Below are positions 1 through 9,276 of a stretch of DNA of 64,000 nucleotides, one piece after another. This stretch comes from Rhipidocladum racemiflorum (Eukaryota > Streptophyta > Magnoliopsida > Poales > Poaceae): positions 23,978,001 to 24,042,000 of the forward strand of contig CM070591.1 in assembly GCA_036346355.1 (NCBI GenBank), written 5' to 3'. The translations under genes were made by a program, and so were the position numbers. The notes below the pieces were generated by a model, which was not told the origin of the DNA, made no database searches, and worked only from the letters and a program-made list of their open reading frames with translations. Position 1 is the first letter of the stretch. Every line of letters begins with the position of its first letter.

Positions 1-1849
1 TTTTCGAGTTTCCCTAAAACTCGTAGAGGTTGGTGCCCATCTTTGGTTTTGGCTAAGTTGTTCAGTTTATGCTATGAGTTTGATTTTGCACCCAAAAGCC
101 TTTGAGTGGATCGCGCTTCTTCGCGTTCGCACTGAAGCATACTTGGAGTAAATCTTAAAAAGGAAGCCGATGGACATAGTGGGCTGTATTGAAAATTCTT
201 GAGATTTAATTTGTAATTCTATTTGATTGGAACTGGATTTATTTGGAAAAGGTCATGTGGTGTTTGGAGTGTTTCAAAAGGGTGGATTTTATGAATGTTT
301 ATAAGTGATTCGGGTTGGTGAAGTGTTCTCATTTTGGGAAAATGAGTCTCCCATTTCTCTTTGAGAATTGATGTTCTCTTTCAAAATGTTGATTTTGGTT
401 AAAACGCGATGCTTTACAAATTTGGCTTTCAATTGTCGACGGGTTATTTATGACGTGGTGTTTTCCTGTTAATGGTGTTCCCCTCATAGTTTTATGATTT
501 GGCGCAATCATCGATGCTATCCAAGTTTTAATCATGTGATGCAGAGGAAGAAGTTGTCTTGTGAATGACTATTTGGTAGCGTTGTACATGTTGAATGAAT
601 GGTGAAAAGGAAACAAGACATCATTTATAGATGTCTATTGATAAAAGAGTCGTTGAGCCAGGTCGGTGAGTAAGTCATATAGGGAAATATGACTAATCCG
701 GAGTGCTATCGAAAAGCTTGGTTTCATGTCATGAATCTAGATTTCCATTTGCTCTTTAGCATGAAAAGAAAGAGTGAAGAGTTCCTGGCATTTGGCTTTG
801 TTGTAAGAGGATTGGGTTTCCTTGTTTCCTTGAGAGTTATTATGGCGGTTGTGGATTCTTTCGATTGATTTGAGAATCGGTTTTCTCTTCCACAATGTTG
901 TTTTTATGAGATGCTTGGCTGTGGTGAAAGTGAGTCGAGTTGTCATTGACTGTTGAGAATTTCTGACAAAGAATTGTGTGGAGTCTCTCTTTTTGTTTGA
1001 GTGGTCCCCGATGCGAGATGTATCGCATTGATTTGAGATTGGAGTTTTTCCTTTGCGACTTGACTTAGGAAAAGAGATCGAGTGATCTTTCGAAGTTATC
1101 AAACCTTTGTTCCAAGTGATTTGTTGTGTTTTGGGTTCGAGTTGATGAATGTGGTTCATCCGACTAAGGGAGTTGCTCTTTGTTGGCATTCTCGTTTGAG
1201 ATGTGAATAGTAATGTCTATGGAATTGTTGAGCATAATGGAGGATTATACTCATGGGTTTGGTAGTCTTTGAGTGAGAAAGTGTGAGGGCGAGACCCTCA
1301 TAGGAAAAGAACCAATTGAGGTTTGGTAAGAATTTACAGCTCTACCTTGGGCTAGGCATAGAACTTTGGTTGTGGTTCGAAGGGTGGTCATTTTGGAAGT
1401 TGGTGTTGTCGGTCCAAACCTTTTTGAGAATATGGTTGGATTGCTAAAAAGTGATGATAATTTGAAATATAGTGATCTGTCGTGAACTTTGTCGTAGCTA
1501 TTTGTCCCTGGGTGTGTGTTATGCCTGGGAGGGGGTAGAATGAAAGTGTAGCGTGGTTTGTGGAAGAAAAGAAAAGTTTTGTCGATGAAGGCTATGTACG
1601 TAGATGACATTAGTTAATTTTGATTATTTGTGAAAAGGGTCAAATAATTGGAAGAGATGGGATTATGTGTCATGATTGAGTTTGATGGAGTGTGGTAGTC
1701 AGGTTGGTTGTGATAGAAGTGCGAAGCGTTTGTCGTTTGTTCCGATTTTTTTTGTCGTTGTGCGATTGTTTTGTGCGGCTGAGAAGCCTTTTGTCCCTTG
1801 GGGACTTGGTGGTTGTTTTTGGTGTCCTTCGTATTCGAGGTCGAATCCT
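1..1849 (+). mobile_element. Non-coding 3' internal region of an A/B-like gypsy element
   Basis: This stretch has no credible coding frame. It aligns by eye with the interior of element B (about 51640-53555): both carry the same order of blocks, including 'gtttgattttgcacccaa'-like text near the start, a run of 'ttgaattcgcattcgtgtcatgaat'-type blocks shared only in part, a 'gccaattgagttttggta'-type block near 1310 and a closing 'cgaggtcgaatcc' block. It ends in a polypurine tract followed by an LTR-like TG start. I infer the 3' half of a LARD-like, non-autonomous Ty3/gypsy interior; its 5' half and 5' LTR lie left of the window. The short reading frames here look like chance openings, because they have no domain match I recognise and are not shared with B. 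Confidence 0.7.
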
Positions 1850-1866
1850 GTTGAAGGGGGGAAGAA
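1850..1866 (+). other. Polypurine tract
   Basis: A purine run, gttgaaggggggaagaa, directly precedes the LTR-like start tgtgacac at 1867. It is nearly the same as the tract of element B at 53555-53571 and the reverse complement of the tract of element A at 15968-15984. Such tracts prime plus-strand DNA synthesis in LTR retrotransposons. Confidence 0.75.
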
Positions 1867-1965
1867 TGTGACACTACGTTTTGGTGTGACATTACAGATT
1901 GTGAAATTAGAGAAGAAAATCTTACGGCTAGAGGTTTACTCACGTTTTTGGGCCTTTTGAAGTGT
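1867..1965 (+). repeat. Truncated LTR start, 99 bp
   Basis: The sequence begins tgtgacactacg right after a polypurine tract, as expected for the first bases of a 3' LTR. Only 99 bp are present before the family A solo LTR starts. The DNA beyond the solo LTR (4207 onward) is internal sequence with a second polypurine tract, not the rest of this LTR. I infer a deletion that removed most of this LTR before the solo LTR inserted. It could instead be an internal duplication of the polypurine tract region. Confidence 0.5.
1961..1965. repeat. Probable target-site duplication, left copy
   Basis: AGTGT here and GGTGT at 4202-4206 flank the solo LTR. They match at four of five bases; the difference is a transition. 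Confidence 0.55.
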
Positions 1966-4201
1966 TGTGACACCACGGAGTGTCGTAACCTTATTTAACG
2001 TGCATGATAAGGTTAATAACATTATGAGATGTGGAATTAAGGTTAAAACTATAGGATATGGAGGTTAATAGCTTTTAGGGCCGTTTCGGCCGCTTTACCT
2101 TCCGGGAGTTTGGGCCTTGGTGGGCTTTGGTGGGATGGAGTAGGTCTCCGTAACGGACTAGGTTTGGGTGTGGGGGCTGGTAAAAGGGCTCCCCACCAGC
2201 CCTTGGGGCGTCCACCCCTGCCCCATGCGCCCCTAACCCTAGCCGCCACCCTTCCTCCTCCCTCCACCTCCTAGCCGACCCATCTCTTGCCCCCATGGCG
2301 CCCCCATTGCTCCCCATTGCACACCACCTCTCCTCCACCCCCCTTGCTGCCCTAGGGTGACCTCCCCACCCCTGCATCCTCATGGATCCATCCGAGGAGC
2401 GAGGAGCGAGGAGCGAGGAGATCGATTGGAGTTTTCGTACGTCGGGCAAAGGTATGATCATGGGGCTCCTCGGGGATGAGTTAGGTACTGTTATTAGGGA
2501 GTTTATCAAGTTTTTAGATCAATTGGTGGTGCTGGATTGGAGTAATTTGGATTAGATCTAGATGTTGCCACATTACTGTTTTGGGACAGCATGAGCAGTT
2601 GGGCTAGGGTTCTAGCTTTCGTCGATTTAGAATCCGAGTCTGTCTGTACGGATGTTGAAGAAGTTGTAGATAATTTAATTATCTTTCCGTGGACATAAAT
2701 CACGTTAAATTCCGATCAGCCTTTTGAAAGTTATGGCTGTTTTACCGAGCGTGTTAAAATCTGTGACGTAATTGGAACAGATCACGGTAATCTGTAGATA
2801 AGAGGATTTTAGAGTCCGAATCAGTCTTTCCATATACCTAGAGAAAGTTGGGAAATTTCCTAAGCTATGCGAGGATGTACTCGTTTAATTGATTCGGAGT
2901 CCCAGAACTAGAGTTATGCTTTTTGCAAGGCTGTTGTCCCGTCGGGACAGAACCTCTGTTTTTAGGTTTTGCGAGTAGTGGGCAATGTCGGGTTAGATGG
3001 GGTTTTGCGTACTGTTTTGTGGGCATGATTGCGAGTGTGTGATGCCTATGTGCAGGTGGTGTGACACCGGGAGTGCCCTCGACTTCCCACAAATCCGTCG
3101 CCCGCGGTTGAGGCAAGTGTGTTGTAATGTATAGCGGAACCGTAGGTTGCTTGTGGAGATTAGATGAAAGATTGAATACTTGCTATGATCACTTGCCATG
3201 CTTGCTGTTTTCCAATGATATATTGAGTATGATTATCCTGATATGATGCTATGTGTCTATACTTATCATGATTCGATGCCATGTGTTTATGTGTACTATG
3301 ACATGATGCCATATGTTTATGTACAAATGAGATATGATAATTGGCATAGTTGCATGCATGTCATGAGATGGGGCGAGGGCGGTGAGAAAGTCATAACTAG
3401 TCCGGGGAAGGTCGGTGAGAAAGTTATGACTAGTCCGGAACGCCATTGAGTAAGACCTACATCGTGACTCCATCCACGTGGTGAATGGAAGCGAGGAGTA
3501 GGCACCCTCCATCTTCGGGATGGAAGGGGGAAAAGGGTGCACACCGATGGGTGTGTACTCAACCATACCAGTATGAGTTTCTAAGGAGATATGAGCATAA
3601 CATTGCATTGCAATACATATTTAATGATGATGATGTTGTTATGTGCTCAAGTATGAGATGTTATATGTGATGTAAGGTATTATTGTCTTGTAAATGATCT
3701 TGTTGTCCATTACAATATGCTTGCTGAGTTTTCGAACTCACGCTTGTGTTTTATGTTGTTTTTAGGTACTTTGAGATCGGCATGCGGGAAAAAGGGGTCT
3801 AGCTACACTTCTACACGTAGCTCCACCATCATAGTCCATAATTAATCACTTGGAGACATGATATTAAGAGTTGTGCCTTAAACTTAATGTATGGTTTAAT
3901 TTAGCATGCTAGTGATTCCTTATTTGCTTCGTTATAGTTTATGAAGTAGTTGAGCGTAGTATTTTTGGCGTAATTTGATGTTATGTCCATTTATGTTGAT
4001 GTTATAGATGTCGTGTGCCATGTTATATCTTGCCATGATTGTGTTATTGTGTTAACTCATGGAAAAGCAAAGGAGATGCTGCCGAGATATCGGTTTTTAG
4101 CATATGTACCTTTGCTGGAATTTATGTTTAAATGTGGTATTTAGACGTTGTTTAGCTTATGTTTGGTAGCATTCGGGCATATTAAATGCCGGGGTGTTAC
4201 A
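1966..4201 (+). repeat. Solo LTR of family A (2236 bp)
   Basis: It starts tgtgacaccacggagtgtcg and ends gccggggtgttaca, which match the ends of the family A LTRs at 13729-15967 and 20523-22742 read on the other strand. Its length, 2236 bp, agrees with theirs (2239 and 2220). There is neither a primer binding site after it nor a normal polypurine tract before it, and near-identical 5-bp direct repeats flank it, so I call it a solo LTR formed by recombination between the LTRs of a full element. It carries the conserved exon-like blocks (2382-2451, 3056-3112, from 3766) and the hairpin cluster at 3505-3577 shared with families B and G. Confidence 0.85.
2393..2420 (+). repeat. 7-bp tandem repeat GAGGAGC
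   Basis: About four copies of a GAGGAGC-type 7-mer lie in the exon-like block of the solo LTR. The same repeat is present in different copy number in the two LTRs of element A (15449-15511 and 22241-22282). Confidence 0.8.
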
Positions 4202-4206
4202 GGTGT
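4202..4206. repeat. Probable target-site duplication, right copy
   Basis: GGTGT, partner of AGTGT at 1961-1965. Confidence 0.55.
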
Positions 4207-4246
4207 GTCTTAGATTCGGGGTCGAATCCTCTTAAGGGGGAGAGAA
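4207..4246 (+). other. Internal remnant ending in a polypurine tract
   Basis: This 40-bp stretch contains 'attcggggtcgaatcc' and a purine run aagggggagagaa just before the LTR that starts at 4247. It matches the closing block of element B's interior (about 53538-53571), so it is the 3' end of an internal region. Confidence 0.7.
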
Positions 4247-6375
4247 TATGACATTATAGAATGTGATATTAAAGAATGTGGCAGTACGGTACGACTTTAT
4301 ATCATGTTTTGGGCCGTTTCCGGGTGTTTGGCCCTTTCCGGGGGAATCTGGGAGTTGGGGGAATTAGTTTGGGCCTTAGGGGATCTAATTGGGCTGTTGG
4401 TGGGGGTTCCCGGCCCATGTGGGGGAGGAGGTGGGCAGCAAAACCCACCCCTCCCCTAGCCGCACCTCCCCCTTCCCCCCATGCGCCACCCCCTCCCTCT
4501 CCTCCCCACCTCTAGCCGGCCATAGCACCACCTCTTTTAGCTCTCCATCTCGCTGTCCGGGAGCTCTCGATCCATGAGGAATAGGCGATTCCGGCATTTT
4601 CGGCTAGCGAAGGGAAGATTGGATCACGAAGAGGACGCGTTCGTCGATCGGGTGGTTCGCCTAGAAGTGGTATGCTATGGGAAATTTGTTTGTAGAGTTT
4701 AGGTGCTGGTTATATGGGGGAGACCATTCTAAAAATTGGTGTTTAGGTGCTGTTGTTAGATGGGATAAGTTAGATTCTAGATCTATCTCGCGATTGGCTC
4801 TCGGCCAGGTTTGATATCCCGCGTTCGAGCACATTTTTGAGGATTTTAGAATCATGATATGGTTGGCCGGCTGTTGTGAAAGTTGTAGGTAATTCAATTA
4901 CCTTTAATTGGACAGTAAAAATGCTAAATTCCATTCAACCATTTAAAAGTTATGATTATTTTAACGAACACTATCCAATTTGTGATGCGAAGGGTACAAT
5001 CTGTGATCAATTGTAGATTATAGGATTTTATAGGCAGAATCAGTTTTCGCGAATACTTAGATAAAGGTGGGAAATCTCTTGAGGTTAGAGAAAATGTACT
5101 CGTTTACCTGATTTGGAGTTGTAGAAATCAAGTTATGCTTGTTGGAAGCCTGCAGTCCCGCTGGACAGATTCTCTGTTTTTCGGGTTTTAGGAGTGGGTT
5201 GCGAAGTCGATGTAGATGATTGTTCTTGTGTTGTTTTGTGGGCATGTTCTGAGTGTATTGTACCTATGTGCAGGTGGTGTGACCCTAGGAGTGCCTTCCA
5301 CATCTCGCCACTCTGTCCCACGCGGTTGAAGGCAAGTGTATTGGGATGGTTTTGGGTTTGGGTGACCAAATAGATTCGTAGCTTTACTATAATACTATAT
5401 GATGCGCTAATTTGCCATGTTTGATCCTTGCATGTGAGATGATGATCATGTGTTTACTTATGGTTACGCAAGTTGTTAAAATGAGTATATGTGCAAGTTG
5501 TTCATGTTTATGGCATATATGCATTCATAGCATGAGGACAGGCCAGGTGTGAGAAAGTCATAACTAATCCGGTAAGGTCGGTGAGAAAGTTATGACTAAT
5601 CCGGAGCACCACTGAGAAAGACCTACCTCGTAGTTCCATCCACAATTGTGAATTGGAGCGAGTCAGTAAGAGTATGCACCTTCCACGGGATGGAAGGGAA
5701 AGAGGCTGCACACCGACGGGTGTGCACTCCGCAATACCGGTATGTGCTAAGCAAAGAGACAAGTGCATTTCATTACATGAATGAAGATGTTTTATGAGGT
5801 GCTTATGGAGATGTTTTATGAGGTGCTTATGAAGATGTTTTTTGAGATATTAATGAAGAGGTTAATCAATATTGTTGTTGTTTTATTCCATTGCAGTACA
5901 CTTGCTGAGTGATGAACTCACGCTTGTTGTCTATTTTTTTTAGGTACCTTGAATGTGGCATGTGGGAAAGGGGAGCTAGATTCACGTCAGGACATAGGAT
6001 CACTTAACTAGACAATTATCTACCCCTTCTATAGTTGTGATGGTTTGCCTTATTGATCTAAATTGTGGACTATGTCGTGATGGTTGTTTTAACTATTTGA
6101 TCAACTCGTAGTTGTGCTTGAGATGGCAAGATCTATCCTTGGTATACATTATTGATGCAATCTTGGTTATCATGCTCATAGTATCTGCTATCATGCTATT
6201 ATGTTGTGAATTTACTATTGATGCTTAAAACCCTTGTAAAAGCGAATATATGCTGCCGAAATGTTGTTTAAGTTATTAGCGTAGTTGCTGTAATTTAATG
6301 TTAAATATGTGTTTTGGTTATTGCTAGTATCCTTTATTGTGGCATTAGCGGCATACTAGGTGCCGGAGTGTTACA
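4247..6375 (+). repeat. LTR of element G (about 2.1 kb), related to families A and B
   Basis: It starts tatgacattatag after a polypurine tract (a mutated TGTGAC start) and ends gccggagtgttaca. Internally it shares with the A and B LTRs the 'agtcccgctggacagattc' block, the 58-bp exon-like block at 5274-5331, the repeated 'gtgagaaagt-atgactaatccgg' units near 5550-5605, hairpins near 5670-5745 and a ttttttag/gtacc junction at 5943/5944. It is diverged enough to be a separate subfamily. The DNA to its right is the interior of a family C LTR, so this is the right-hand (3') LTR of an element inserted there; the TSD should begin at 6376 (ATCAC), but its left partner is outside the window. Confidence 0.8.
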
Positions 6376-7313
6376 ATCACGCACCACGTGCCATCAACAT
6401 CATCATCAATAACACATGACACTTTCCAAAATATGCTCCATTCCACATTAAGTCAACATTAATAATTAATTATCCAAAATCATGTAATTAACACGTGGCT
6501 GAGCTAAGAATACTACAACGGTCTAGTTAACCCATGTTGGCAATTTGATAATGTCCTACTGAACAATCCACAACTAGGGTGACAAAAGGTTCATGGCACA
6601 TACTTAAATAATCAAGGTGTCATACATCAACTAGGCATTTATCTAATTCCTAGAAATATTTGAAGCATTTTCTAATTAAACTAGCATGCAATAATTCGAA
6701 CTAAAATAATTTTCAAAAGCAGGGTCAACATAATCAAAACATAACTTGCCTTCAAAAAGTATTTGTTCTTGATCTTGAGCTGGCTCCTGGGTCCAAACTT
6801 CACCTTTGAAGCTTTCGGGCACTTCAACGTCTACTCGTAACGGGCACAAATAGCAATAAAATAAATAAACAGTTGACACTCAAGGTTCAAAATTCAAATA
6901 AAATTCACAAACAGAAAGGGATTAATTTTACAAAAATTTAGAAACTGGAATCGTCTCAATCGGAGTTAAAACGCGAAAGTTGTAGCATTTTGAATTTTGA
7001 AACTATATTTAAAAAGAATAAACCGAATTAATAAAATAATTTTTATTCAGGAAAAACATTTATGATGTCATCTTTGACATGTGGCACAATCTACACCGTA
7101 TGAACTAAATCTAACGGCTTAAACAATTCATTCACACCAGACCGGGAACTTGGTTCGACATCATCCACAACAGACCAAATTGTTGGTCCGGCGTTGCTCT
7201 CGACGGACCGAAAAGTTGGCCCAGTGTACCCGTCGACTCTCGGTTACTTGGGAAATTTGGTCCAGCGCAACATCAGTAACATTCATGATGTACCAGAACT
7301 TTGGTCTGGCGCA

Positions 7314-7451
7314 AACATGAACTACATGTTCAATCTGAGCTAAACTTTAGTCCGGCGCCAAAATGAACTACACGTTCAATCTGAGTTAAACTTTTGTCCG
7401 GGGCCAACATGAAGAATACGTTCAATTTGAGTTAAACTTTGGTCTGGTGCT
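7314..7451. repeat. 46-bp tandem repeat, three copies
   Basis: Units start at 7314, 7360 and 7406. Each contains 'atgaact/ga-acgttcaatctgagttaaactttggtccggcgcc'-like text with a few differences. A weaker fourth unit precedes them from about 7268. They lie in the C' LTR. Confidence 0.8.
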
Positions 7452-7992
7452 AATAGACCGCACGTTCACCGGCATAGTTTACGACGGACGAAAACTTGGT
7501 CCGGCGTACACGTGCTACGCTCTGTTGGTGCATTATCGCTACGTAGCCCAATCTGGTGCATTGGCTCTAGATCTAACGGTTGAAAATGCATATAGATCTA
7601 GGTTTTTTAGATCTAATCTGGGGTTTTGCACGGTGACATGGATGAATCTGGGCCATTAGATCTTGATCAGACTGTTGACGGTGTTCGCGAATGTTGGGGA
7701 TGGTGCGGTGGCACAAGCAGACTGGAGTCGGGGAAGATGACACACATGATGGCGTTTCTGGTGATCTCTGGTGAAGTGAGTGGTCACGTTCAATGCGCCT
7801 TGACACGGGGATCCCAGATCTGGCCTTGGTCGTGGCGGGCGACGACGGAGATCGGTGAAAAACGGTGAAAACCTTGGCGGCGCTAGCGAAACTACGGTGA
7901 GCAATCGACGGCTGGCGGTGGCTGCGCAGGGGCTAAGACCTAGGGCATTGGATGCGGGAGCAAACGACGAACCTCGGGGACCGGTTCGTGCT

Positions 7993-7999
7993 TTAAATA
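7993..7999 (-). promoter_or_regulatory. Candidate TATA box of the C' LTR
   Basis: ttaaata on the plus strand reads TATTTAA on the element strand, about 620 bp from the LTR start, followed by 'gag-cgaggctatttaaagc'-type context. The same TATTTAA in the same context is found in every C LTR here (23348, 28288, 37218, 56310, 59085). Confidence 0.45.
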
Positions 8000-8617
8000 G
8001 CCTCGGTGTTTGCGCAAAATCTGGAACACTAGACCCACACGGCGGCGACACGGTGGCGCAAACCGACTCAGACACGGAGATGATGTGGCACAATCACAGC
8101 CGTCGGATCGGAATCCAATGGTTTGCGCGAATTAGGGTTTGGATCAGTTCAGTCACTCACGATGGACCAAATAGTTGGTCCGGTGTGGCTGGGTTCCGCG
8201 CGGGTTGGGCTCGGTCCGACGGCACTCACGACGGACCAAATAATTGGTCTGGCGTGGCTGGTTCGGCACAGCTGGTTCGGTCGGACTCGAGTCAGACTCG
8301 AATCTGACTCAGGTCGAATGAATAGTGAAACCCATTAGGGTTTTTCAGCATTTTAAAATTTAAAATAATTCTAGAAATTCATATAATTCGGGAAAATAGC
8401 AAAATACTCAGAAAAAATCTGGAAAAATACTTTGAGACATTTTGAACTAAAATAAAATATTTGCAACAAAATTTTATATGAAAATTTTAAATATTTAATT
8501 AATTTAATAAAAGACTTAATTCAAAATAAATCCAAATAATTTCCAGAAAATTCCAAAAATTCTCAAGAATGCAAGGTACCATTTAAATTCAACAAAAGGA
8601 AAAATTGGGGTGTTACA

Positions 8618-8745
8618 CGTATCCTCCACTCTTCCTCCCTGGCTTCCTCCTCCACCTCCCGCTCAAGAGCATCCCAATCGATCTCGTCGTCATCGTCCGA
8701 CAAGATAAGGATCAAGGGAGGAGAGCAAGGTGGAGGGGTAGCCAT
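8618..8745 (-). pseudogene. Short exon-like ORF start, interrupted by the C' LTR
   Basis: On the minus strand an ATG at 8745 opens 42 codons: a proline-rich start (MATPPPCSPP), a hydrophobic LILIL, then a strongly acidic SDDDDEIDWDALEREVEEEA segment. The frame reaches the C' LTR boundary at 8618, where it is cut. A TATA-like box lies 83 bp upstream. I chose 8745 rather than 8808 because 8808 lies only about 20 bp from the TATA box. I do not recognise the protein. It could be the 5' end of a host gene, or the antisense ORF that some Tat-lineage gypsy elements carry near their 3' end; the palindromic repeats next to it make the second idea attractive. Confidence 0.35.
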
Positions 8746-8827
8746 GGATGTGCTAGTGTGGCGAGTACAGAAGGGAGAGAGCAAGATGAGAAAGGAAACT
8801 GATGGCAAAGGAGCAGTGAGACTCGTC

Positions 8828-8835
8828 TATTTATA
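8828..8835 (-). promoter_or_regulatory. TATA box candidate
   Basis: The minus strand reads ggctataaatagacgag, a canonical plant TATA box, 83 bp upstream of the ATG at 8745. Confidence 0.45.
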
Positions 8836-8967
8836 GCCTGTAGCCACGTCATTTCAAGACGATACAGATTCCTAGAAAGAACAGGAATTGGCGTGAGGCA
8901 CAGATGTCGAAGCGACATCCCAAACGTCATGCCAAATAGGGTCACACAAAACTTGAAGCGATGCTTA

Positions 8968-9175
8968 CGCTCAAAGTCTCGGCCCGATGTGCCCATCAGG
9001 TCGATACTTGGGGTCTACATCGCACGTGCATTCTGGCGGTGCTCACACTCAAGTCTCGACCCGATGTGCCCATCAGGTCGAGACATGGGGGCTACATCGC
9101 GCGCGCATTCTGGCGGTGCTCATGCTCAAGTCTCGACCTGATGTGCCCATCAGGTCGAGACTCAGGGGCTACACC
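8968..9175. repeat. 77-bp tandem repeat with an internal palindrome
   Basis: Copies start at 8968, 9046 and 9123 (the last is partial). Each has a core that reads gtctcgacc-gatg, tgcc, catcaggtcgagac. In the third copy (9130-9161) the 14-bp arms are perfect inverted repeats around a 4-bp loop. Each copy continues with a 'ggggctac' block that resembles the region before the 3' LTR of grass Tat-lineage elements (from memory). Confidence 0.8.
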
Positions 9176-9276
9176 ATTTAGCGATAAGGAAAAAGAAAAA
9201 GAATTATACTCTCAGCTCGATGCAGGCATGAAGTCGATGTTCGGGCAAAAGCGCAACTCGGCTCCTTCAGCAAAGG

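Larger units (their letters stand above)
6376..8617 (-). repeat. Partial LTR of a diverged family C element (C')
   Basis: Read on the minus strand it begins tgtaacaccccaatttt at 8617 and runs through blocks shared with all C LTRs, including the conserved 'acgtctactcgtaa' block near 6830 and 'gcaccacgtgccatcaac' at 6384. It stops at 6376, where element G inserted. Comparison with 11499-13728 suggests that the missing 3' part is about 1.2 kb and lies left of the window. Unlike the other C LTRs it has an amplified set of short 'ggaccaaa-ttggtccggcg' repeats (7140-8270). Whether it is a solo LTR or part of a full element cannot be seen. Confidence 0.8.

Noticed and set aside
6376..6380. ATCAC as a proven TSD of element G
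   Set aside because: The left end of G is outside the window, and the equivalent position in other C LTRs reads differently (accatgc), so it cannot be confirmed.
8563..8617. Extension of the minus-strand exon-like ORF past 8618
   Set aside because: The codons beyond 8618 are the first bases of the inserted LTR, not part of the original gene.
8968..9175. Regularly spaced repeats resembling a CRISPR array
   Set aside because: The repeats are adjacent 77-bp tandem units, not short repeats separated by unique spacers, and the setting is a plant genome.
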